In this document: positions 32,452-40,291 of the stretch, in pieces
How the letters are laid out: each line of letters begins with the position of its first letter
Position numbering within the stretch: position 1 is the stretch's first letter
NCBI RefSeq assembly: GCF_002210285.1
Contig: NZ_MWQE01000013.1
Span: 1 to 58,725, forward strand
DNA length: 58,725 nt
Source: Fibrobacter sp. UWR2
Lineage (GTDB): Bacteria > Fibrobacterota > Fibrobacteria > Fibrobacterales > Fibrobacteraceae
Direction of reading: 5' to 3'
Made by a program: the position numbers and the translations under genes
The notes under the pieces: model-generated
Databases searched by the model: none
What the model was told of the DNA's origin: nothing
What the model saw: the letters and a program-made list of their open reading frames with translations, nothing else

Positions 32452-33417
32452 TCACCGCCCTTTCATGCTCTCCTGGATTTTCTCGATGACTTCTACGGGG
32501 GTCACAAAGTCCAAGACGCTGAATGCTGTCATTTCGTTACCCATATCCTTGAACGAGGCCCCGAAGTGATACACCTTGTCGTCGACGAGCAAAAAGCGGT
32601 CGTGAATCGTGCGCATTGTCTTTAAATCCAGGCCAGGATACTGCTTTTTGTGTAAATCTGCAGCTGCCCTAAACTCCGGAGTGATACGCGCGGAATAAAC
32701 AATCGCCTGCACGCCCTTCGCGCGCATCGCTGCGAATTTCAGCACCTCGATGGTGGCGAATGGGTCGATGAACACCACGGAACGCTTGGCTGACTTCACG
32801 AGATCCGCAATCAGCACAAACCCGTCGAAACGAGTTCCTGTTGCGAGAATGCCGCCGGTTGGCGCCTGCGCCGCGTTCACGAAGAAATCTATTCGCTGCT
32901 CGACCGCAGAAAGGCGGGAATCTTGTTCGGTGACAGACTTTCGTACGTCAGCGATTTCTGCACCTTGGTTCTCAATGAGCTGCCGCTGCTCATGCAGACG
33001 GTCCACAATCTGCAAATCCGTCGCGATCTTCCGCTGGTTCACGGCATAGCCCTTGAGCATGTAGTCTTTCAAGACCTGGTTTGCCCAACGACGGAATTTT
33101 ACGCCGGATATTGAATTCACCCTGTATCCAACTGAGATTATCATGTCTAGGTTGTAAAATGGCATTTTGCGAGCGATTTCCCTTCCACCCTCTATTCGAA
33201 CCTGTGCAATTTTTGCACAAGTTGAAATTTCATCTAATTCCCCGATCTGGTAGATATTGCGAATGTGTTTGGTAATGGAAGTTCTATCCGTATCAAACAA
33301 TTCCGCCATTTGCGCCTGCGTAAGCCACACCGTCTCGTTCTCCACGCGTACCTCCAGCCGCACCTCTCCCTCCGGCTGGTAGAGCACAATTTCGCCTTTT
33401 TCTTCGTTTTTCGCCAT
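32452..33417 (-). CDS. RhuM-type protein with PLD-like C terminus
   Basis: A 321-residue protein. The N-terminal half is a RhuM (virulence-associated) domain: VWLTQAQMAELFDTDRTSIT, ISTCAKIAQVRIEGGREIAR, YNLDMIISVGYRVNSISGVKFRRWA. A coiled-coil linker (LHEQRQLIENQGAEIADVRK, SVTEQDSRLSAVEQRI) follows. The C-terminal ~110 residues resemble a phospholipase-D-like fold: SAKRSVVFIDPFATIEVL and TIHDRFLLVDDKVYHFGASFKD, with HDRF in the place of HxK. Only one such motif is present. The same C-terminal module is found in the protein at 54160-55197. The start MAKNEEKGE has GAGGTG upstream. Probable phage- or defence-related factor; activity unknown. Confidence 0.75.
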   Translation of the reverse strand: MAKNEEKGEIVLYQPEGEVRLEVRVENETVWLTQAQMAELFDTDRTSITKHIRNIYQIGELDEISTCAKIAQVRIEGGREIARKMPFYNLDMIISVGYRVNSISGVKFRRWANQVLKDYMLKGYAVNQRKIATDLQIVDRLHEQRQLIENQGAEIADVRKSVTEQDSRLSAVEQRIDFFVNAAQAPTGGILATGTRFDGFVLIADLVKSAKRSVVFIDPFATIEVLKFAAMRAKGVQAIVYSARITPEFRAAADLHKKQYPGLDLKTMRTIHDRFLLVDDKVYHFGASFKDMGNEMTAFSVLDFVTPVEVIEKIQESMKGR

Positions 33418-33545
33418 TTTCACCTCGTTATAAACAAAAACGGACCATCCCGCCTGCGCGGGAATGATCCGTAATACCACCCTTTCTGGTGTTTAAGACA
33501 ATATACAAAATTTTTCGAACATTAAAATGTCACAAATTGTCACTC

Positions 33546-33566
33546 CGTAGAATCTATATTTCTACG
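33546..33566 (+). promoter_or_regulatory. -10 box inside a perfect inverted repeat
   Basis: CGTAGAA-TCTATAT-TTCTACG: 7-bp perfect arms with the TATATTT box (33555-33561) lying across the loop and right arm. The methyltransferase ATG follows 1 nt later, at 33568, so the mRNA is probably leaderless. A bound repressor would block initiation directly. Two TGTCAC direct repeats lie just upstream (near 33526-33543). Confidence 0.5.
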
Positions 33567-33567
33567 C

Positions 33568-34521
33568 ATGAAATCACTCGCAAATATTATTTACTCCTGT
33601 TTCAAGGACAAGGGCGAATTCTCGCTCAAGGACGCCTATTCCGAAAACTCCGACAAGCCGAAGGAAACCGTCCGCGCGCGCATCTACGACAACCTCGGCG
33701 TAAAATTCGAGCGCGTCGCCAAGGGCCTGTACAAGACAATCGAGGGCGACGAAAGCTGCGTCGTGATAGAAGGCGACGGCCGCGACCTCTCCATGCTCGG
33801 GGACGCCTCCATCGACTGCATCCTGACCGACCACCCGTGGCTAGACAAGAAGTCGAACAAGGGCGGCGACCGCAACTTCGCCACTTACGACTGCTTCAGG
33901 TACACCCTCGACGACTTCAAAGAAAAAGCCCGCGTGCTCAAGGACGGCAGCTTCCTCGTCGAAATCCTCCCCGCCGAAAACGAGAACAACTACGATTACC
34001 TCTACCAGATAAAGAAATACGCCGAACAGTGCGGGCTGCTCTACTACTCGAAAGTCACCTGGAAAAAAGGGAACTTTGTCAGCAATACCGGGCGCAAGTC
34101 CAAGAACACGCAGGACGTGATGATATTCTCGAAAGGCAAGGCGCGCAGCCTGCGCATCGACGCCAAGAAAACAAAAGACACCGGGACGCCCCAGTACATG
34201 AGCGGCACCACGCAGATGCTCCCTGCAATGTTCGACATCCCGCCCGTCGCAAGGAAGAACAAGATACACCAGAGCGAACTCCCGCTGACCCTGTGCGAAA
34301 AAAACCTCCAGTTCGTGACCAAGCAGGGCGAAACCGTGCTCGACACCTTCGCCGGCAGCGGCGTCGTGGGGGAAGCCGCGCTGAACCTGAAACGCAACTG
34401 CATCCTCATAGAACTCGCCCACAGGAACATCCTCAAAATCAGGGACAGGCTCGCGGGCAACCCCTTCTTCCGGGAAGTGTTCTGGAAAGCAACCCCGGCC
34501 CCCGCCAACCTGAACGGATAA
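33568..34521 (+). CDS. DNA N6-adenine/N4-cytosine methyltransferase
   Basis: A 317-residue amino-methyltransferase (N6_N4_Mtase fold, beta class order). Catalytic motif IV appears as LTDHPW (near 90), a DPPW variant with His; the SAM-binding motif I is VLDTFAGSGVVGEAAL (near 258). Residues 1-60 form a winged-helix-like start (IIYSCFKDKGEFSLKDAYSENSDKPKETVRARIYDNLG). The target sequence cannot be told. Codon use is GC-rich and native-like, unlike the AT-rich gene downstream that may be its restriction partner. DHPW is uncommon and could alter the target base preference. Confidence 0.8.
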   Translation: MKSLANIIYSCFKDKGEFSLKDAYSENSDKPKETVRARIYDNLGVKFERVAKGLYKTIEGDESCVVIEGDGRDLSMLGDASIDCILTDHPWLDKKSNKGGDRNFATYDCFRYTLDDFKEKARVLKDGSFLVEILPAENENNYDYLYQIKKYAEQCGLLYYSKVTWKKGNFVSNTGRKSKNTQDVMIFSKGKARSLRIDAKKTKDTGTPQYMSGTTQMLPAMFDIPPVARKNKIHQSELPLTLCEKNLQFVTKQGETVLDTFAGSGVVGEAALNLKRNCILIELAHRNILKIRDRLAGNPFFREVFWKATPAPANLNG

Positions 34522-34539
34522 GGAGGGGGAAGCTTCCCC

Positions 34540-34670
34540 CTGCCTGCAGCCTTGCCCTTCTGTCACCCTGGATTCTATCGCTACGCTCCAGAATGACAGC
34601 AGCGATAGGGTCCAGGGCAAGTCTTCCGGACACCCCCTCCCCTAAGGGCTCCGCCCCTAAAACCCCGAAA
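34540..34670. repeat. duplicated intergenic repeat, copy A
   Basis: Shares with 35740-35930 (copy B) the blocks CCCTGCCTGCAGCC, GATAGGGTCCA(g/t)GG, GTCTTCCGGACACCCCCTC and CTCCGCCCCTAAAACCC in the same order and orientation. It also contains REP-like palindromic text (CTATCGCTACGCTCCAGAATGACA). The two copies flank the AT-rich HNH-like gene and a beheaded ORF. No gene lies in 34522-34756 apart from this. Confidence 0.7.
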
Positions 34671-34756
34671 AGACAACTAATTCTAAAAAAATGTTTACGC
34701 TGACAAAAAAAGGGTATTTTTAGAGGGAAGAGAATTAGTTTTTTCAAGGAGTGGCA

Positions 34757-35383
34757 ATGCCGATAATTGATTCTTATGAACAATTTTTTCAACTGATTCC
34801 TAAAGATCGTTTTTTTCAGTTTGGCCTAGAGAATATAATCTCTATTGATCCTGAAAAATCTAGAGATGTATGGGATAAACTAAAACACGATGTTGCTGGC
34901 AAATCCCAACAACTGTTTGTTAGAAGTTCTGGGCGAAATGCTTCAGGGAATATTGTTTTAAAAAAAATGTATAAAGACGTATTTGATGTTGATATCAAGT
35001 TTGATCCTACTAATAATGCAAAACCAACCAAACTAATAGAAGACTGTACATCTCATAAAAAGAATAGGACTATATTCAATTATCAAGTCTCTCATGTTTT
35101 TGGTCAGACGAAAAATGTGTATTGCTTTACGGCTCCATGGAACATTGTGTTTATTCCGAAAATTATTGATCCGTTTACGGGCCACGAAGCTATGGGGCTG
35201 TATGTTAATGAATTCAAAAGAAAATTTCAGCATCATATTTATTCAATATTTAAAGAGATGATAGATGAATATAATGTATTGATGAATGAGTATAAGCTAA
35301 AGGTAAAAGAATGGCTATTGAGTAATGTTGAAGCAAACGATGTTCAAACGTATTTAAAAGATTTTGAGGAAATAATCGTTTGA
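34757..35383 (+). CDS. HNH-like probable restriction endonuclease
   Basis: A 208-residue AT-rich gene, starting MPIIDSYEQFFQLIP with CAAGGAG upstream. The region NYQVSHVFGQTKNVYCFTAP, then WNIVFIPKIIDPFTGHEAMG (residues 98-138) has the H...N...H order of an HNH/beta-beta-alpha-metal nuclease (His in SH, Asn in WN, His in GHE). The position directly behind a DNA methyltransferase suggests a type II restriction enzyme. Composition differs sharply from the methyltransferase, so the two may have come together recently. I do not recognise a named family; confidence in nuclease function is moderate. Confidence 0.5.
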   Translation: MPIIDSYEQFFQLIPKDRFFQFGLENIISIDPEKSRDVWDKLKHDVAGKSQQLFVRSSGRNASGNIVLKKMYKDVFDVDIKFDPTNNAKPTKLIEDCTSHKKNRTIFNYQVSHVFGQTKNVYCFTAPWNIVFIPKIIDPFTGHEAMGLYVNEFKRKFQHHIYSIFKEMIDEYNVLMNEYKLKVKEWLLSNVEANDVQTYLKDFEEIIV

Positions 35384-35384
35384 C

Positions 35385-35684
35385 AGAACACTTGTCAAAA
35401 GCGAAAACGCCTTCCTGAAGGTCCAGTCGGGCACGGGCGACAACCTGCTCGAAGAAGACATTCGGGAAGGGTTCACCAACTATTGCCTATGGTCCACGTT
35501 CCGGCCGGAAAGCATCGACACCGACGGCGAGCTGGACATGGAATGCCTGGACAGCGGCATGGTCCTGTTCAGGGAAAACTGCACCCCCGGAGAGGCGCTG
35601 GAATCGAGTTACCGGCAAGCCTTCGGCAAGGACTTCGACAAGGACGATTGCATCGTCATCCTGAGCGAAAGCGCGAAGCGCTGA
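35385..35684 (+). pseudogene. beheaded 3' fragment of an unknown gene
   Basis: An open frame of 99 codons with native GC-rich codon use and no start codon (RTLVKSENAFLKVQSGTGDN at its start, ILSESAKR at its end). It begins right at the edge of the AT-rich HNH-like gene (2 nt after its stop), so the nuclease insertion probably cut this gene and removed its 5' part. The product is acidic, with two Cys and no known domain. Confidence 0.6.
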
Positions 35685-35739
35685 AGTCGAAGGATCCAGT
35701 GGGGGAAGGTGGGACTAAAGTCCCAACTGTTCGGCTCGA

Positions 35740-35930
35740 TCATGCCAGCCCGCAAGCGGTCTGTCGCGACACTCGCCTTGCACAGTTGTCCCCTGCCTGC
35801 AGCCCCGGCTCGGTGGCCCTAATGTCATCCTGGAGGGAGCGCGAAGCGCAACCGATAGGGTCCATGGCCACACTCCCCGGGTCTTCCGGACACCCCCTCT
35901 TCTAGGAACTCCGCCCCTAAAACCCTGCAA
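35740..35930. repeat. duplicated intergenic repeat, copy B
   Basis: Second copy of the repeat at 34540-34670, with an extra left part (GCTCGATCATGCC, GACACTCGCCTT) that itself matches 1171-1220. GTCATCCTGGAGGGAGCG and GCAACCGATAGGGTCC form a REP-like palindrome pair. No gene is visible from 35685 to 36055 besides this; a GGCGCCGCAAATGCGACGCC hairpin with TTTT follows at 35961-35986 and may be a terminator. Confidence 0.7.
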
Positions 35931-36055
35931 CGCCCCGACTTTAATATCGGAAGCAGAACAGGCGCCGCAAATGCGACGCCCGTTTTGTATCTTTTTATAG
36001 TCCGTTTAGTCAGATGTGAAATTTTCGCCGATTCCAATCTGTTAGGCGGACTTTT

Positions 36056-36163
36056 TTACTTACGAGGATTGTTATTCCCGCGTCCACTGCCAGAAGGGCC
36101 TGTACCTCCGCCGTGGCCACGAGGCCATCCTGCATTATTCGGGTCATTTTGTGGTTGTGCCAT
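36056..36163 (-). CDS. tiny Gly/Asn/Pro-rich protein
   Basis: A 35-residue ORF with a near-ideal ribosome site (AAAAGGAGGCCCATC before ATG). The product is polar and disordered: it begins MAQPQNDPNNAGWPRGHG and ends GPSGSGRGNNNPRK. The N-N-P/G-W-P...GPSGxGRGNNNP pattern resembles tiny proteins I have seen in other bacteria without known function, usually in pairs with a second Asn-rich tiny protein, as here. It is transcribed after the 47-residue ORF on the same strand. Confidence 0.6.
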   Translation of the reverse strand: MAQPQNDPNNAGWPRGHGGGTGPSGSGRGNNNPRK

Positions 36164-36339
36164 GATGGGCCTCCTTTTAATAAAGTCCTGAAATGTGCCA
36201 TCCCTCTCCGGAAGGGCATTTGTAAGTATACATCCTAATTCCTGTCGCTCGCGTTCGCTCGCCTGCTACGTCACGAGCTGCAGCTTCAGAATAATAGAGA
36301 TTTTTCTTTTGACCATTGCGGCCAGTACAAGAGCACATG

Positions 36340-36483
36340 TTATTTCTTTCCCCCTTGATACTTGGAATCCATAGGATTCAGTTGACGGGAACGGTTGTCC
36401 AACATGGCTTGGTACTGGGCGTTGTGGCCAGAAGTACCCTTATTTGCGTTGCACTGATTAGCATGATTATCAATGGGCTTCAT
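36340..36483 (-). CDS. tiny Asn/Gln-rich protein
   Basis: A 47-residue ORF with AAAGAGGT 5 nt before the ATG. The product begins MKPIDNHANQCNANKGTSGH, continues NAQYQAMLDNRSRQLNPMD and ends GGKK. The NANKGTSG...QY...NRxRQLNP pattern is protein-like and recalls a widespread but uncharacterised class of tiny disordered proteins. It is on the same strand as, and 176 nt upstream of, the 35-residue partner; the gap holds a short CGCTCGCGTTCGCTCG repeat. Confidence 0.6.
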   Translation of the reverse strand: MKPIDNHANQCNANKGTSGHNAQYQAMLDNRSRQLNPMDSKYQGGKK

Positions 36484-36673
36484 TTTTACCTCTTTGATAA
36501 AACGAAAGCGGCTTTGCTTTCGTGCAACAATCTTTTGCGAAGATTGATTGCGAAAAAGAAATCTAAGCTATTCTTGCAAAGATTTGTAGATTAACGGCAA
36601 AATAGCCGAAGGATATTTTTTCAAGGTTTTAGAAGTACGCAGAAAAATTACAAGGTTTGACGCTTTTCCTGTT

Positions 36674-38251
36674 CTAGGGAGTTTTTGAATTACTCTTATT
36701 CAGTTTATAAATGCATATCAGCAGTAGCATTATATTGGTGAATGCAGGAAGTTTTTCCCAAAAGGATTTTTCAAAGTCGTTATTAGATACAAGAAAAAAG
36801 TTTTTTTCGTGTTCAAGAGACCACGAGAATGCCGATGCAAAGAAAAATAGGCAAAAACCAGTGCTGTCTATATCATGGGATTTATTATTAGTTTCTTTAG
36901 ACTTTTCTTCTAAAATTTCGTCAGAATTTTCATCTTTAACGGCAGAATCAAGATTTGTCCATAAATAATCAAACAACGAAATAATCATATATGCGGAAAT
37001 GAAAGACGATTGATTATTTTGAACCATTACCCAAAATTTTTCTACAGCTCTCTTCTTTTTTTCTGAATCCTTCTTCCTTATAAAGAAACTAATGTTATTT
37101 AGAATGGTACTTTCAGTTGTAATGGAAACACTGTTTTTGTATAAAGTTGCCAAATTATCGTTTTGAAATTCGGGAAGAATTCCATCTGCCATATCCTTTA
37201 AAATGGATAAATCTTGATTATTGGCAAGTGTTGAAAAGATTTCTTCTGGAGGCAGCCCCTTTCGTCCCCATTTGCGATAATCTTTTTTAGAAAGAGTGGA
37301 AATTTTTTCTTTAGTTATTTTATTTAATAAACTTGGATTGGCTAGGGTTTCAAATTGTTTCACCGCTCTTGCAGGAATACCCCTATTAGCTTCAATAAAG
37401 TCAAGACTGTAAAAATGCACATTAAAAAAGCGCGCAAGAAGCCATATCTTATCTAACGGCTGTCGATGGGCGCATTCTTTTGAAAGCCCATCTATACTGC
37501 TTATACAGGCTTTTTTCCAAAAATTGCACAATTGTTCGTTATTAAGATATTCTGGCGAAAAAAAGTGGAGATAACGTTCAAAAAAAGGTTCTTCCTCGGG
37601 ATTGATGTTTGCGAGAGAAATAACTAAATCGTTAGGGACAATTCCGAGTGTTTTATTTTCGATTGAGCTGTACTCACCATTTTTTTTGACTGTGATTCCC
37701 AGAAATCTTTCTACAAAATATTCCTTATTCCTTCTTTTTAAGAGTTGCCAAAGTCGAGCAACGCTCCATCCAAAAGATAATTCCAAGGCAATATTTTTTT
37801 CTCTTTGTGTCAACTCTGCTATAGGGCTCCAATCTATATCATCAATCGCAATATAGCCATATGGTTCTCTTGATTGATATGATTTTATCCATTGAGCAAT
37901 GCCCTGGCCTCTTTTGTATTTTTTTATTGTATCGCTTTCTTCCCATTCTGCCTGAGAAACACCTTCAGGCCTAGTTGGATCACACAGATGATTGTAGTGT
38001 TTGCGTATTTTTTTTAAATAATTTTCAGCCAACGAATCCTGTTTAAAAAAGCCAAATGCGCATAAAGCGGTATTTTGCGGTGTAGGCGCTTTTTCAATAT
38101 GATTAAACCAAAAATTTAAAAATTCAATGTGGTCAAAAAAATTTTTGCAAATATTATGATAATTTGTAATTGCCGATTCGATATAATGCCGACAATCCTC
38201 ATCTAGCAAGTCGTGAGGTTCGTATGTTTCAGCCTTTTTTCTTCGTCCCAT
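36674..38251 (-). CDS. orphan 525-aa protein at island edge
   Basis: AT-rich gene, unlike the neighbouring core genome. The product starts MGRRKKAETYEPHDLLDEDC, is largely helical, and has two hydrophobic stretches near the C terminus (TGFCLFFFASAFSWSL near 467 and FTNIMLLLICIYKL near 503) that could be membrane segments. RNKEYFVERFLGITVKKNGE and a helix-turn-helix-like LSFGWSVARLWQLLKRRN (near 178) are the only other landmarks. The family is not recognised. A TATATTT box ends 6 nt before the ATG. It diverges from the defence genes and may be part of the island. Confidence 0.7.
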   Translation of the reverse strand: MGRRKKAETYEPHDLLDEDCRHYIESAITNYHNICKNFFDHIEFLNFWFNHIEKAPTPQNTALCAFGFFKQDSLAENYLKKIRKHYNHLCDPTRPEGVSQAEWEESDTIKKYKRGQGIAQWIKSYQSREPYGYIAIDDIDWSPIAELTQREKNIALELSFGWSVARLWQLLKRRNKEYFVERFLGITVKKNGEYSSIENKTLGIVPNDLVISLANINPEEEPFFERYLHFFSPEYLNNEQLCNFWKKACISSIDGLSKECAHRQPLDKIWLLARFFNVHFYSLDFIEANRGIPARAVKQFETLANPSLLNKITKEKISTLSKKDYRKWGRKGLPPEEIFSTLANNQDLSILKDMADGILPEFQNDNLATLYKNSVSITTESTILNNISFFIRKKDSEKKKRAVEKFWVMVQNNQSSFISAYMIISLFDYLWTNLDSAVKDENSDEILEEKSKETNNKSHDIDSTGFCLFFFASAFSWSLEHEKNFFLVSNNDFEKSFWEKLPAFTNIMLLLICIYKLNKSNSKTP

Positions 38252-38470
38252 AGGGATAAATATATCTTATTATCTCGCCTGTAAAAGTAGCAGGAATATA
38301 AATTGGTTGTAATTTCACTACTGTAAGCCTTTATTTCGTTTAATTTGATATTTAGGTCTTTGTTTTTTCAAAAAAATCCTAAAATGTCATTATATGACAC
38401 CATAAAATTATAGATTTTACTTTGCAAACAAAAATGCCTGTACATTCATTTTTCAACATGGAGGTTTATA

Positions 38471-39919
38471 ATGAATGTTTTGCTTGATACAAGTATTATT
38501 CTCAACAAGATTCTTGGAAATAAAGCCGACCAAGATGTCAAAATTCTCTTTAAATGGCTCGATCGTTCGAAAAGTCAAAAAGTCATTCACGCTAGGACGG
38601 TCGAAGAATTGCGGAAAACGGAACCAACCGCATTTCTGTCGCTGAACTTGTCAGAATTTAAAGTCATTCAAGAAGAACCAGCCGAGCAGAATGCTGACGG
38701 TGCGTATCTTTTAAACACTATTGCATCGAATTGCGCCGACATACTCATTTCCGAAGATGTGCGAATCCATGCAGAGGCAAAATCGCTTAATCTTGCAGAC
38801 AGGGTACTCGACATTGACCAATTTCTTGAAAAAGTCTTTGCGGACAATCCGGAAATGGTAGATTACAAAGTTCTTAATGTCCAGAAAATTCCTTTCGGCA
38901 AGATTGACCTTGACGATCCGTTTTTCCTTTCCTTAAAGAAAGACTATATGGGCTTTGCGGAATGGTTCCAAAGAAAACGCAACGAAACGGCCTACATAAC
39001 CTTTAATTCCAAGAACGGAAAATTGCTTTCGTTTCTTTATTTGAAAATTGAAGGCCCTGAAGAGAACTATGCAGACATTCAACCGGCTTTTCCTCAAAAG
39101 AAAAGGTTGAAGGTAGGGACTTTTAAGGTTATCCGTAATGGCTTTAGGCTCGGAGAAAGGTTCCTCAAAATCATTTTCGACAATGCACTGAAACATAAGG
39201 TCGACGAAATCTACGTAACTATTTTTGATAGAAGTGACGAACAAAAACGCTTAATCGCCCTGATGGAAAAATGGGGCTTCGTCTATTGGGGGAAGAAGGG
39301 CGAAGAAAACGTATATGTCCGCAATTTCGTTCCAGAATGTGATAACGAGAACGTGAACAAGACCTACCCGTTCATTTCCAGGAACCGAGATACCTATATC
39401 GTGCCGATATACCCGGAGTACCACACAGAACTGCTTCCGGACTCCATCCTGAATACCGAGTCCCCCGAAGACTTTGTGGAAGATTCGCCGCATCGCAATG
39501 GCATTTCTAAAGTCTATGTTTCACGAGCATGGGAACCGCACCCCCGCAAAGGCGACATCCTTGTTTTCTATAGGACTGGCGGACTCTACAAGGGCGTTGT
39601 AACGACAATCGGCGTGGTTTCTGATACAAGGGAGTCCTTTGCAAACAAGGAAGAATTCATCAAGTATTGTCTGAGAGGTAGCGTTTTCCCCGAAAAAGAA
39701 CTCGAAAAAATGTGGGACTACAAGCCACAAAAGCCTTTTGTTGTTAATTTTCTTTATGTATATTCATTCCCGAAGAGAATCAACATGGAACGGCTTATTG
39801 ATATGGGAATCTTCAAGGGTGTCAATGATGCCCCGAGAGGGTTTTACAAAATATCAAAAGACCAGTTTGAATCCATCTTAAAGGAGACTGCGAGTGAAGG
39901 CCGTTTTATTGTCGATTAA
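38471..39919 (+). CDS. PIN-GNAT-PUA-like fusion protein
   Basis: A 482-residue protein with three regions. Residues 1-135 look like a PIN nuclease: MNVLLDTSIILNKI (first Asp D6), a middle HARTVEELRKTEP (Glu), and CADILISEDVRIHAEAKSL (acidic C-terminal pair). Residues 155-285 have GNAT acetyltransferase form: FFLSLKKDYMGFAEWF, LKVGTFKVIRNGFRLGERFL, and LMEKWGFVYWG. The rest (near 350-482) has PHPRKGDILVFYRTGG and VVTTIGVV, as in EVE/ASCH/PUA-like RNA-binding modules. The next gene, overlapping by 26 nt, encodes a separate ASCH domain. The set suggests an RNA- or tRNA-directed toxin or effector. It has a GGAGG ribosome site. Confidence 0.75.
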   Translation: MNVLLDTSIILNKILGNKADQDVKILFKWLDRSKSQKVIHARTVEELRKTEPTAFLSLNLSEFKVIQEEPAEQNADGAYLLNTIASNCADILISEDVRIHAEAKSLNLADRVLDIDQFLEKVFADNPEMVDYKVLNVQKIPFGKIDLDDPFFLSLKKDYMGFAEWFQRKRNETAYITFNSKNGKLLSFLYLKIEGPEENYADIQPAFPQKKRLKVGTFKVIRNGFRLGERFLKIIFDNALKHKVDEIYVTIFDRSDEQKRLIALMEKWGFVYWGKKGEENVYVRNFVPECDNENVNKTYPFISRNRDTYIVPIYPEYHTELLPDSILNTESPEDFVEDSPHRNGISKVYVSRAWEPHPRKGDILVFYRTGGLYKGVVTTIGVVSDTRESFANKEEFIKYCLRGSVFPEKELEKMWDYKPQKPFVVNFLYVYSFPKRINMERLIDMGIFKGVNDAPRGFYKISKDQFESILKETASEGRFIVD

Positions 39920-40271
39920 GCCAGAATTCGCCCACAAGATTTTTGAAGGCTCGAAAAAGTTCGAGTTCCGTAAGCAGGTTTTTAAGGACGCTTCTGTAAA
40001 GAAGGTTATCGTATATTCGTCTTCGCCGGAACAGAAGGTTATTGGCGAATTCGAAATCGAGACAATTTTGAGCGATACTCCAGACAATATCTGGATACAG
40101 ACTAGTTTTAATTCTGGTATTACTCAAGAGTTTTACAATGAGTATTTTGAAGGCCGAGACAAGGCTTATGCTATCAAGGTTGCCTCGACAAAGATGTACC
40201 GCAGGCAAAAAACTTTGGCCGATTTTAACATTCAATCCGCACCGCAATCTTTTGCGTATGTGGAAGTGTAG
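39894..40271 (+). CDS. ASCH-domain protein
   Basis: A 125-residue single-domain ASCH (PUA-like) protein: VLLSIKPEFAHKIFEGSKKFEFRK (split view: the SIKP, GxKxxEFRK signature) and VIGEFEIETIL. ASCH proteins bind RNA or modified nucleobases, and some are amidohydrolases of modified cytidine. GTG or ATG start at 39894 overlaps the PIN-GNAT gene by 26 nt, so they are co-expressed. It precedes the 5mC methyltransferase by 20 nt, so it may be part of the same operon. Confidence 0.8.
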   Translation: MKAVLLSIKPEFAHKIFEGSKKFEFRKQVFKDASVKKVIVYSSSPEQKVIGEFEIETILSDTPDNIWIQTSFNSGITQEFYNEYFEGRDKAYAIKVASTKMYRRQKTLADFNIQSAPQSFAYVEV

Positions 40272-40291
40272 GGATTTCTTTGGATTACAAA

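Noticed and set aside
33489-34703. 404-codon plus-strand ORF overlapping the methyltransferase in another frame
   Set aside because: Arg/Gln-rich frame-shift shadow of a recognised enzyme.
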